From DATLAN01 sp035527455 (GTDB taxonomy: Bacteria > Planctomycetota > Planctomycetia > Pirellulales > Thermoguttaceae): a stretch of 6,521 bases of DNA. Below are positions 1-6,275 of this stretch, in pieces (the first letter of the stretch is position 1; each line of letters starts with the position of its first letter). Position numbers and translations under genes: made by a program. The notes under the pieces were generated by a model. It was not told the origin of the DNA and did no database searches. It worked only from the letters and a program-made list of their open reading frames with translations. Location of the stretch: positions 1 through 6,521 of the forward strand of contig DATLAN010000251.1 in NCBI GenBank assembly GCA_035527455.1, given 5' to 3'.

Positions 1-1218
1 CGAGGCAATCATCACGAAACCGCGAAACGCCGGGACGGTAACCTTCACCGACTGGCCCGGCGTGAACGTGCCGAGATTCTCTTCCGACGGGTGCAGCCGC
101 CGCACTTGGATCGTACTGTCGCACTTCAGGCCGATCGACTCGTCGAGCTTCACCGTATACGTGACCGGTTCCCACGTGGGATTGCGAAGCACGACGATTC
201 GGGTGCTATCGCTGCCGCGCGAGATGGCGGAAGGACCGTAAGTTTCTTCCGGCAGAAGAACGCCGTCGATGATGATGTCGCGATAGGTACGGCAGAGGTT
301 GTAGATCCGCGCCAGCTTCGGGTACTCGTCGTCTCGCAGGAACCAGGGGCTGCCATAGAGTTCCGGCCCCAGGATTAAGTTTCTCGAAAAGGCCTGGATG
401 AACAGGTCGTCTTCCCAGTAGTCGAGTTCTGACGACAGGCAAACGCCGTGATCTTCGAGTAGACGTTGAGGCTGTCCGTTTTCGCCGATCGGCGGAATGC
501 CAAGTGCGATGGTGCACGCCCGATTGTGCGTCGCGGCCGATCGGTTGGCTCGCCACACATCGATGTACGCCTCGCCACCCCAGAGTTTCGTGGTCACATA
601 CGGTACGCCGTCCCCGAGATTCAGCCGATGATTGAGCACGATCAGATCGGGACAGAACTTGCGACACTTGATGAGCATGTTGACGAACGCTTTCTGCTTC
701 TCGTCGCGAAGCTGACCACAGACCGCATCGACCTTGAACAGGTGGAAGTCGTAATCGCGGCAGAGCTTGACGAGCATCTCGGTCCGTGCCCTTTCCTCCT
801 CCGGCGTATCGCCGAACCCGTCGGGGCCGAGCCAAACGCCGAGACGGCAGCCGAACGATTTGGCCTTCTGGTAGATTGGGTCGAGCCCGTTGGGGAAATT
901 GCCCTTGAACCGGTCGGAGGTAATACTTCCGTAGTATTGCGGCGCGTCGATCACGCCGGCGTCGAAGGCGTAGATATCGAGTTCCATGCCGTACTCGTCG
1001 TGCATCCATTTGAAGAAATCGAGATTCGCCAGGGTCTGCGCCTCGGTCGATCCTTCGTTTGTGTTGTTGATCCATGAGAAGTAATGGCTGCGTGAAGGCG
1101 TTGTTTCATCGGCACCAGCGAGCGGGCGCTCGCGGGCCTCTTCCGCAAACGTCGAGTTCAAGACAAACAGCGCCAGAAGGCACGCGACCGACAAGACGAA
1201 CGTCTTCGATGAACTCAT
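1..1218 (-). CDS. Secreted clan-D (GH27/GH36, melibiase-like) glycoside hydrolase, 3' end cut by window edge
   Basis: Read from the ATG at 1218, the frame stays open for 406 codons to the first base of the window, so the C-terminus is missing. The start is well supported: GAGGTGA (1224-1230) lies 5 nt upstream, and the first 25 residues form a Sec signal peptide (hydrophobic VLSVACLLALFVL, likely cut after STFA). The mature part looks like a TIM barrel. NFPNGLDPIYQKAKSFGCRLGVWLGP (about 107-132, cited in pieces: FPNGLDPIYQKAKSFG and CRLGVWLGP) resembles the 'FPNGLK...G.KFGLW' segment of alpha-galactosidases. FKVD (161-164) matches the strand-4 nucleophile motif K-x-D, making D164 the candidate nucleophile. 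The acid/base is less clear; E216 or D220 in WGGEAYID are candidates. From about 323 on, the segment with IVVLRNPTWEPVTYTVKL suggests the C-terminal beta-sandwich of this clan. Substrate is probably an alpha-galactoside, but specificity cannot be read here. A divergent or non-galactosidase member of the clan is possible. Confidence 0.72.
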   Translation of the reverse strand, partial: MSSSKTFVLSVACLLALFVLNSTFAEEARERPLAGADETTPSRSHYFSWINNTNEGSTEAQTLANLDFFKWMHDEYGMELDIYAFDAGVIDAPQYYGSITSDRFKGNFPNGLDPIYQKAKSFGCRLGVWLGPDGFGDTPEEERARTEMLVKLCRDYDFHLFKVDAVCGQLRDEKQKAFVNMLIKCRKFCPDLIVLNHRLNLGDGVPYVTTKLWGGEAYIDVWRANRSAATHNRACTIALGIPPIGENGQPQRLLEDHGVCLSSELDYWEDDLFIQAFSRNLILGPELYGSPWFLRDDEYPKLARIYNLCRTYRDIIIDGVLLPEETYGPSAISRGSDSTRIVVLRNPTWEPVTYTVKLDESIGLKCDSTIQVRRLHPSEENLGTFTPGQSVKVTVPAFRGFVMIAS

Positions 1219-1529
1219 GCTGATCACCTCTTGGAGTAAGCAGAACCTGATTGTTAGACCGGATGACTCGCCAACCATTGTAGCGGCAATGCGACCGGTT
1301 TTCACGTTCCCCCCCAAAAACCGATTTCGCGCGGATCAGTCGCCACGCGGTGGCCCGCGCGGAGCAACTACTCAACGAACGTCCCCGTAAACGACTCGAC
1401 TGTTGAACACCTTTGGAAGTTCTTGCCAAGAAACTGCGTCGTAATCGATTCTTGACAGCGCCCGCACCCGGTGCGGGATGCGTCACAAAACCACCCTGCG
1501 TGAAACACTCCATCTGGGGGTGGCCCCAG
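1219..1529. other. Non-coding gap between the glycosidase and the transposase remnant, with small hairpins
   Basis: I see no gene in these 311 bases. They hold the glycosidase ribosome binding site and putative promoter, plus three compact perfect hairpins: GCCAC/GTGGC with a 3-nt loop (1342-1354), CCCGCAC/GTGCGGG with a 3-nt loop (1461-1477) and CTGGGG/CCCCAG with a GTGG loop (1514-1529). The last lies immediately after the stop of the transposase remnant on the minus strand. None is followed by a T-run, so they are not classical terminators. A minus-strand frame stays open across the whole gap, but its residues show no recognisable family. Confidence 0.5.
1277..1305 (-). promoter_or_regulatory. 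Possible sigma70-like promoter for the clan-D glycosidase
   Basis: On the minus strand GTGAAA (1305-1300, 4/6 to TTGACA) and TACAAT (1282-1277, 5/6 to TATAAT) are 17 bp apart. Transcription would start near 1270, giving a leader of about 50 nt before the ATG at 1218. This is a consensus match by eye only. The host's sigma-factor preference is unknown. Confidence 0.3.
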
Positions 1530-1811
1530 TCAGCCCGGCGCCCGATCGCGAGCAATCCGGCATCCGTTTCTCGACACATCCAGGAGTGTTCCAGATACCC
1601 GTCGCCTGGGATAGGCCGGGGGCAACCGGCCAGCAGCCTTCTGGAAGGCGGTCTCGGCGTGGTCGAACAGGATTTTCTGCCAGGCGTAGATCTGGTTGGG
1701 CTTGATGCCGTATTCGTCACACAGGTCCGAGATGGGAACCTGATCGACCAGATACCTCTTAAGAATGGTTGCCTTCTGGTCCGTACCAAAGCGTCGTCGT
1801 GGTTTCTTCAT
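1530..1811 (-). pseudogene. Truncated IS3-type OrfA transposase (DNA-binding half)
   Basis: This 93-codon frame begins at the ATG at 1811 with GAGGAGG (1817-1823) 5 nt upstream. Residues 1-62 read as a typical IS3/IS911-type OrfA (HTH_Tnp_1, COG2963). They run from a basic start (MKKPRRRF) through the helix-turn-helix segment DQKATILKRYLVDQVPISDL, CDEYGIKPNQIYAWQKILF and HAETAFQKAAGR. OrfA binds the element's ends and is normally about 90-120 residues, with a leucine-zipper C-terminus. Here the family pattern stops at about residue 62 (near 1626), and a proline/arginine-rich unrelated tail runs to the TGA at 1530. No leucine zipper is present and no OrfB catalytic (DDE) frame follows, so the element cannot transpose by itself. 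The break falls inside a small hairpin (1614-1631). The frame could still make a short DNA-binding peptide. IS66-type or other OrfA-like families are alternatives to IS3. Confidence 0.75.
1614..1631. repeat. Hairpin at the point where OrfA homology ends
   Basis: GGCCGG (1614-1619) and CCGGCC (1626-1631) form a perfect 6-bp inverted repeat around a 6-nt loop. A second short hairpin, GCCTT/AAGGC with a 4-nt loop (1636-1649), lies next to it. The last recognisable OrfA codons (A-G-R) fall at 1626-1634, so the pair marks the apparent breakpoint. The stems are short and could be chance at this GC content. Confidence 0.35.
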
Positions 1812-1894
1812 GGAATCCTCCTCGTTTAGGGTTTGATTCCAACCCGAACGAACAAGGTTTTCCATTTCCGACTGGAGCAAGACAACGGGAGGCA

Positions 1895-1922
1895 CTTATA
1901 CCTTCAGGGACGTTCCTGGCAA
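1895..1922 (-). promoter_or_regulatory. Possible promoter of the transposase remnant, pointing toward the glycosidase
   Basis: On the minus strand TTGCCA (1922-1917, 5/6 to TTGACA) is followed after 16 bp by TATAAG (1900-1895, 5/6 to TATAAT). The predicted start near 1888 would leave a leader of about 77 nt before the OrfA ATG at 1811. It is the best sigma70-like match I found in the window. Read-through would head toward the clan-D glycosidase on the same strand. Confidence 0.4.
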
Positions 1923-2095
1923 CCTTCTGATCCTCATCTGCTCCTATTGGCTCGTGGGCGGTACAATCGCGCCGCAGGCTCAACTCACGGTTTGTGGACT
2001 GATCGATCCTCAACTCCACCCAAGAGTCTCCCAACAGCGGCCAGCCGGACAGGAGCGACAGGACGCCGATGGCCGCCTTGCTCCTGTTGACCATC

Positions 2096-2124
2096 TTGAT
2101 TCAGCAGTTCTCCCAGGTTAGATT
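2096..2124 (+). promoter_or_regulatory. Weak candidate promoter for the unknown secreted protein
   Basis: TTGATT (2096-2101, 4/6 to TTGACA) and TAGATT (2119-2124, 4/6 to TATAAT) are 17 bp apart. Transcription would start close to 2131, leaving a short leader that still contains the AAGGAG ribosome binding site at 2140-2145. Both boxes are imperfect, so this is only the best-placed candidate. Confidence 0.2.
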
Positions 2125-2152
2125 CAACACATCACGAGAAAGGAGAGTAGGC

Positions 2153-3901
2153 ATGCAACGTGAGAATCGACGATGGGTGGTGACGTTTGCCGCGGCGAGC
2201 CTGACCTTGCTAGGGGTGGCGCGGTGCCAGGGGGCCGACAAGCTTGATCGCGGCTCGGTGCTGCGCGAGTTGCAGGACTACACGCTCGAGGGTATGGACC
2301 GCCGTCTGGGCCCGGACTACGCCTTCTATCACAAGGGAGGCACGAAAGAAAGGTTTCCGGAGATTTGGATGGTGCCGGCCAAGCAAGGGCCGGGTGGGCG
2401 CGTGTGGCAGGTGGGAGGCCCGTGGACGGAGGACGCGGGGGACTACAGCAGCACCCAGGGGCAGGTTCTCTATGTGCCCGACGCGGGCCACTTTCCCGTG
2501 GATCGCGTGACGATCATCGAGTGGGCGCACGGCTGCTTCGCCGAGGCGCCGCTACCGCCGTGGCACGGCGGGTTCCGGCCCGAGCCGGCAAGCACGAAGT
2601 GGCAGCAGGCCATACCCGACGGCGCGGTGGGCTTGCCCATTGCCGTCGCCCGCGGCATGGGCTATTGGGCCAACAACGGCCTGGTTATCTTCTCCAGCGG
2701 GCTGGTGGCTTCGGGCGGCACAGTCACGGCGCGCGGGTTAGAGCCCACGTTCGTCTTTCCGTCCAGCAAGGTGCTGACGGCCATCTCGATCACCAACAAG
2801 AGCGAGTTCGCGCTGGTGGCCCTGCACGACACGCAGAAGCGCGTGGGCCAGGTGGCGGTGCTTTCTATGCGAGTCGACGGCAAGAAGACCAACTTTGTGC
2901 ACGAGTGGCAGGACGACCACGCTTGGTCATTGCCGAGCGTCGGCTTGTTTGTAGACATGAAACTGTTGGGCTACGTCGACCTGCCGGGCATCGACTTCCC
3001 CACGGGAGTTTGCGCCGTGGGCAATGACTTGAACAACCGGATGAACGGGCGCGACGGCAACGCGGGCCTACTGCGCGAGTACAACCTGGCCAAGCAGGCC
3101 GACCGCGACGTGTTCCTCAAGGGCGCCAACGCCAACTATGGCAGCACGGCGGGCTTCGCGGTGGTGATCGGCAAGCACGAGGGCAAGGCGGCGTTTCTGG
3201 ACCTGCAGCCGTTGTTTCAGAAGGTGCGCGAGATGTACTTCACCACGGAGGCGAACTACCAGAAGACGCGAGATTCGGGGCCTGGGGCTGGGCAATGGCC
3301 CTATGCGTTCGAGGCGAATGCCTCGTGGAAGCCGCCGGTGGTGAAGGTGGTGGACGTGCCGCGGCCCACGGCGGTGATCGCCAGCTTGGCAGGCGGCGAC
3401 AAGGCGCGGACGTGCATCGCCTCGGAGGACGGCAAGGTGCGGGTGTACGCGGTGGGGGGGTCGGCAACGACGGAAGCGGCCACCGCCGACGCAATCGTTT
3501 CGACGGGCGTAGTGCAGGTGGGGCGCAACCCGATGTGCCTGGCGTACCAGAAACACGCGGCAGACACGATCCTGGCGGTGTCGCGCGGCGACCGGGAGAT
3601 CGCATGGGTCAAAGTCGACGACAAACAGTTGGAGGTGATCCGGCGGCTGCGCGACGCGCGGCTGGTCGATCCCGTGTTCGCCGAAGTGGCGGACACGCAC
3701 GGAATCGAGGGCCCGGTGATGACTGTGGCCGATTTCAAAGGCCGCAAGATCATCAACTACCGCTACGGCGTGCTCACCTTTGCAACGCAGGGCGGGGCGA
3801 AATTCGGCATGGGACCGGACGGCAAGGACGAGTTCGAGTGCGGCGGCGTGCTGGAATTTCCCGGGGCGCCGTTTTGCATCAGCGCGACAAATGTGAACTG
3901 A
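2153..3901 (+). CDS. Exported protein of unknown function with beta-propeller-like C-terminal half
   Basis: The ATG at 2153 is preferred over an in-frame ATG at 2069. It has AAGGAG (2140-2145) 7 nt upstream, and it places a Sec signal peptide at the very N-terminus: basic MQRENRR, then VVTFAAASLTLLGVA, with cleavage likely around residues 27-28 before DKLDRG. The cysteine at 25 follows Arg, so it is not a good lipobox. The product is 582 residues. I do not recognise a named family. Residues 30-180 are rich in Trp, Gly and aromatics (IWMVPAKQGPGGRVWQVGGP; WAHGCFAEAPLPPWHGGF). From about 205 the sequence alternates short hydrophobic strands with charged turns (VLTAISITNKSEFALVALHD; VGQVAVLSMRVDGKK; ARTCIASEDGKVRVYAVGG; TILAVSRGDREIAWVKVDD). 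This is the rhythm of WD40/YVTN-type beta-propeller blades. A periplasmic or extracellular ligand-binding or scaffold role is an inference. No catalytic signature is evident. Codons are strongly G/C-ending, seemingly more so than in the flanking genes. Confidence 0.85.
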   Translation: MQRENRRWVVTFAAASLTLLGVARCQGADKLDRGSVLRELQDYTLEGMDRRLGPDYAFYHKGGTKERFPEIWMVPAKQGPGGRVWQVGGPWTEDAGDYSSTQGQVLYVPDAGHFPVDRVTIIEWAHGCFAEAPLPPWHGGFRPEPASTKWQQAIPDGAVGLPIAVARGMGYWANNGLVIFSSGLVASGGTVTARGLEPTFVFPSSKVLTAISITNKSEFALVALHDTQKRVGQVAVLSMRVDGKKTNFVHEWQDDHAWSLPSVGLFVDMKLLGYVDLPGIDFPTGVCAVGNDLNNRMNGRDGNAGLLREYNLAKQADRDVFLKGANANYGSTAGFAVVIGKHEGKAAFLDLQPLFQKVREMYFTTEANYQKTRDSGPGAGQWPYAFEANASWKPPVVKVVDVPRPTAVIASLAGGDKARTCIASEDGKVRVYAVGGSATTEAATADAIVSTGVVQVGRNPMCLAYQKHAADTILAVSRGDREIAWVKVDDKQLEVIRRLRDARLVDPVFAEVADTHGIEGPVMTVADFKGRKIINYRYGVLTFATQGGAKFGMGPDGKDEFECGGVLEFPGAPFCISATNVN

Positions 3902-3950
3902 GCCCGTAGAGTCATAATAGTCAACCAAGTCTCGACTTCCGCGAGAACCG

Positions 3951-3992
3951 GGCTTTCGGCGCGTTTGAATGGCGGGATTTCGGCCGAAAGCC
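3951..3992. repeat. Perfect 10-bp inverted repeat, possible transcription stop after the unknown gene
   Basis: GGCTTTCGGC (3951-3960) is the exact reverse complement of GCCGAAAGCC (3983-3992), with 22 nt between. The right arm overlaps a perfect 12-bp palindrome, TTTCGGCCGAAA (3978-3989), so alternative pairings are possible. It lies about 50 nt after the stop at 3901. There is no T-run on the plus strand, so an intrinsic terminator of the usual type is not shown. A protein-binding site or mRNA-stabilising hairpin is equally possible. Confidence 0.5.
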
Positions 3993-4153
3993 ACCGTGGA
4001 GATCGGGACCGGCGGATGGTTTCGGCTCGGTTTCCGAGATAAGCACAGACCTCGACTGGGGCACATACCACAGATCAAGAGCCTGGACTACGCCGCGCGA
4101 CGATAGTAGTGCCGCAGCATGCCGCCCAACCGATCACGGCATTGGGCCCGCCA

Positions 4154-4205
4154 ATCCTGTTCATCCCGTCGACAAAGCAGCATAGGGAGACGGGATCAAC
4201 CGGAT
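4154..4205. repeat. Imperfect inverted repeat (15 of 17 paired) abutting the GH123 ribosome binding site
   Basis: The left arm 4154-4170 (ATCCTGTTCATCCCGTC) pairs with the right arm 4189-4205 (GACGGGATCAACCGGAT) at 15 of 17 positions, around an 18-nt loop. The inner 8 bp are perfect. The ribosome binding site AAAGGA (4207-4212) begins two bases after the right arm. The hairpin could therefore affect translation initiation. The arm motif ATCCTGTTCATCC recalls dispersed intergenic repeats reported in several bacterial phyla, so it may instead be a copy of a REP-like element; that resemblance is from memory. Confidence 0.6.
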
Positions 4206-4220
4206 GAAAGGACGTGTGTC

Positions 4221-5813
4221 ATGCCCAGAATGGTCTTAACACTGCTTGTTGGTCTGGCGGGACTTAGCCCGGTGTGGAGTCAGGAGCCCGTGGTCTGGGT
4301 GGCCTCTCCATGGCAGCATGTCTTGCGCAGTACCGAGCCCAGCGAGGCGAAGTCAGCGGAGATCGTCGCCGCACGCAACGAGTACGAGCCGCTGCGGATC
4401 ATCATCCACGCGGGGGCGCAGGCACTGGCCAACGTGCGTGTGGAAGCCAGCGCTCTGACCGGGCCTGCGGGGCAGATCGAGGCGGGAAACGTCGCCCTGT
4501 TTCGCGAACACTACATAAATGTCTTCAAGCCTAGTTATGCCTCCAAGGCGCCGACCGGCTGGTACCCGGACGCACTGATTCCGATCGCTGGTGGCGACCC
4601 CGTGGCCCAGTATCCGCCGACGCCGGTGAGCGTTGAGCCCGGCACGAACCAGGGTGTCTGGGTAGATGTGTACATCCCCCGCGATACTGCACCCGGTAAG
4701 TATTCCGGGACGATTATTGTGATGGCGGACGGCGCGCGGCTCAGTTCGATTCCAGTGAAGGTTCGCGTGGAGCCCTTCACTCTGCCCGACAACATCGCGA
4801 TGCGCAGCAACTTCGGGGGGCTCGGAGGCGGGCTGGCCCGTCGATTTGGGATGAACGCCGGTTCCAAGGAGTTTGCCGCTGTTGAGGACCAGTACATTGA
4901 TACACTGCTGGCCCACCGGGCGATTCCTTCGTCTCTGGGAAACATCTGGCCCAAGTGGACCCCGGAAGGCGGCATCGATGACAGCAGCAGCGGCGAGCGG
5001 CTTCGCGCGATGGTCGAAGACCGCCACGTGAACTCGCTGTGCGTTCCCTTCGCCTATCGAACCGAACCGGAGAAATGCCGAGCATACTTGCGCGACATGG
5101 CCGCCTACCTGCGGAGCAAAGGCTGGCTCGATTTGGCCTACATCTATATGGAAGACGAGCCCAACGATGCCGAGCAGTACGAGACAGTCCGTGAGCAAGG
5201 CGAGTTGATCCGCGAATCGGGCATCAAGCGTTTGTGTACCGAGCAGACCATCACTTCCAAATCCGAGTGGGGCACTCTCTACGGGGCGGTGGACATCTGG
5301 TGCCCGCTGTGGTGTCTGTACGATGAAACAACTGCGCGCGAGCGGCAGGAACTGGGCGAGGAGATCTGGACTTACACCGCGCTGTGCCAGGGGAGTGGGA
5401 CCGCGCCGTTTTGGCAGATCGACTTCTCCCCCGTGCAGTTTCGCGCGCCGTTCTGGGTAAGTTGGCACTATGGAGTGAAGGGGTTCTTGTACTGGTCGTG
5501 CATCTACTGGACCGAGGGGCAAGATCAGTGGACGACGCCGCACTTCCGCGATCAGTACTGGGGCGAGGGGATGCTGCTCTACCCTGGGAAGGACGCCGGC
5601 CTCAGCGGACCGGTGCCCTCGATCAGGCTTAAGCTGATCCGGGAAGCATTGGAAGACTTCGAGTACATGACGCTTGCCGGCAAGCAAGGCCACAAGGCGC
5701 AGGTGGACGAGATCGTCGACAGCCTCGCGCGCTCCTTCACCGACTGGAGCCAGAGTCCTGAAGCCTACATGGCCGCGCGGGCAAAGCTCGCCGCTTTGAT
5801 TGCTGCGGAGTAG
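4221..5813 (+). CDS. Secreted GH123-like glycoside hydrolase (DUF4091)
   Basis: The ATG at 4221 has AAAGGA (4207-4212) 8 nt upstream. It opens with a signal peptide (MPRMVLTLLVGLAGLSPVWS, likely cut before QEP); the in-frame ATG at 4119 lacks these. The product has 530 residues. Residues 22-190 look like the N-terminal beta-sandwich of GH123/DUF4091 proteins (ARNEYEPLRIIIHAGAQ; VEPGTNQGVWVDVYIPRDT; APGKYSGTIIV). Residues 195-460 form the TIM-barrel part. YIYMEDEPND (307-316) carries the adjacent Asp-Glu pair (D312-E313) typical of the family, where substrate-assisted hydrolysis uses Glu as acid and Asp to position the N-acetyl group. Aromatic-rich strands follow (GAVDIWCPLWCLYDE; FWVSWHYGVKGFLYWSC). 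The C-terminal SIRLKLIREALEDFEYMTLA (467-486) is the characteristic closing helix. Characterised GH123 enzymes are beta-N-acetylgalactosaminidases, but many DUF4091 proteins are untested, so the substrate is inferred. It probably acts outside the cytoplasm. Confidence 0.85.
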   Translation: MPRMVLTLLVGLAGLSPVWSQEPVVWVASPWQHVLRSTEPSEAKSAEIVAARNEYEPLRIIIHAGAQALANVRVEASALTGPAGQIEAGNVALFREHYINVFKPSYASKAPTGWYPDALIPIAGGDPVAQYPPTPVSVEPGTNQGVWVDVYIPRDTAPGKYSGTIIVMADGARLSSIPVKVRVEPFTLPDNIAMRSNFGGLGGGLARRFGMNAGSKEFAAVEDQYIDTLLAHRAIPSSLGNIWPKWTPEGGIDDSSSGERLRAMVEDRHVNSLCVPFAYRTEPEKCRAYLRDMAAYLRSKGWLDLAYIYMEDEPNDAEQYETVREQGELIRESGIKRLCTEQTITSKSEWGTLYGAVDIWCPLWCLYDETTARERQELGEEIWTYTALCQGSGTAPFWQIDFSPVQFRAPFWVSWHYGVKGFLYWSCIYWTEGQDQWTTPHFRDQYWGEGMLLYPGKDAGLSGPVPSIRLKLIREALEDFEYMTLAGKQGHKAQVDEIVDSLARSFTDWSQSPEAYMAARAKLAALIAAE

Positions 5814-5832
5814 CGCGCACGTATTCGAAGAT

Positions 5833-5869
5833 CGGCACCGAGTGCGGCGGCAACTCCACACTCGCGCCG
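5833..5869. terminator. Possible terminator hairpin after the GH123 gene
   Basis: CGAGTG (5839-5844) pairs with CACTCG (5859-5864) around a 14-nt loop. Across a 2x1 internal loop the stem extends with CGGC (5833-5836) and GCCG (5866-5869). It begins 20 nt after the stop codon, a suitable place for transcript ending. No T-run follows, so a classical intrinsic terminator is not demonstrated. Confidence 0.3.
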
Positions 5870-6134
5870 GCACACGACAGACTCGTTGTCGGGGGGTTAC
5901 GCGGTTGGGCTTGTCGTCCCGTCTACCCATGCGTTTGTTGACGTATCCCGGAAAAGGACCGCATTGTCGGACTCCCGTCTCCTCCTCCGACGTCGTATGC
6001 CCGCCTTGCGTGCGATGCCGAGAGGATCGATCCGGCTGCCCCATTGATCTCTGGTGCGACCTAAGCCTTCAGCGCCGTTTCCTCCGAGAACGGGAACTGA
6101 TCTATCCGGTTCCTAAGTCGCATCTTGCCGGTCG

Positions 6135-6275
6135 CTACACCACCTTCGCGCCCATCGCCCGCAACTGTGGGTCACTCGGGAAACCCTCGACCCGGAATCG
6201 CTCCGGGTGCATGTCGATTAGCGCCGAGATAATCAGGCCCGAAACACACGGAGTTGTAAAGAACACGGCTCCCAC
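6135..6275 (-). pseudogene. Possible C-terminal remnant of an unidentified gene
   Basis: From a GTG at 6275 a 46-residue frame runs to the TAG at 6135. Its composition is protein-like: VGAVFFTTPCVSGLIISALI, then DMHPERFRVEGFPSDPQLRA, then MGAKVV at the end. It has no ribosome binding site and is preceded by an in-frame stop (TGA). In the next frame just upstream (about 6275-6320) the residues ELTAAVALIEQAESR could be a continuation across a frameshift. I do not recognise a family. Chance is a real alternative, and the inner hairpin ACCCGGA/TCCGGGT (6190-6208) may shape the codons here. Confidence 0.2.

Larger units (their letters stand above)
1812..2152. other. Non-coding gap between divergent genes (transposase remnant and secreted protein)
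   Basis: These 341 bases separate the minus-strand OrfA remnant from the plus-strand unknown gene. Apart from the two ribosome binding sites and putative promoters, I see only a weak 5-bp stem (GGGTT 1829-1833 / AACCC 1841-1845) and a short direct repeat of GACAGGA (2048-2054 and 2057-2063). One end of the insertion element should lie here if the upstream side of the element is intact, but I could not identify a terminal inverted repeat or target duplication. Small open frames on both strands have no recognisable content. Confidence 0.5.
3902..4220. other. Intergenic gap with two inverted repeats
   Basis: No gene is seen in these 319 bases, and no continuous frame carries recognisable residues. 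The gap contains the perfect 10-bp inverted repeat after the unknown gene, a small CTCGG/CCGAG hairpin (4026-4038), and the long imperfect inverted repeat that ends next to the GH123 ribosome binding site. The spacing and hairpins argue against simple co-transcription of the two flanking genes. I did not find a convincing -35/-10 pair for the GH123 gene. Confidence 0.5.

Noticed and set aside
206..1075. A 289-codon minus-strand frame within the clan-D glycosidase
   Set aside because: It is the alternative frame on the same strand, dominated by arginine. The frame starting at 1218 has the signal peptide, barrel motifs and ribosome binding site.
466..1077. A 203-codon plus-strand frame opposite the glycosidase
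   Set aside because: Antisense shadow with acidic, valine-rich composition and no ribosome binding site.
1106..1789. A 227-codon minus-strand frame crossing the OrfA remnant, the gap and the glycosidase start
   Set aside because: I considered it as a frameshifted OrfA/OrfB continuation, especially the stretch GDGYLEHSWMCRETDAG. It shows no DDE transposase motifs or known family and merely overlaps real features in another frame.
1812..2152. Terminal inverted repeat and target-site duplication of the insertion element
   Set aside because: I looked for a matching pair flanking the OrfA remnant and found none I could support by eye, so no element boundaries are given.
3951..3992. Calling the inverted repeat a firm intrinsic terminator
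   Set aside because: There is no T-run after the right arm and the loop is long (22 nt), so it is reported only as an inverted repeat.
3068..4078. A 336-codon minus-strand frame opposite the unknown secreted gene
   Set aside because: Rich in His, Arg and Pro with no domain pattern, typical of antisense frames. The plus-strand frame has the ribosome binding site and signal peptide.
4353..6044. A 563-codon open frame on the minus strand opposite the GH123 gene
   Set aside because: It is the antisense shadow of a G/C-rich gene. The residues are arginine-rich and low in recognisable motifs, there is no signal or domain, and the plus-strand frame carries a clear family signature.
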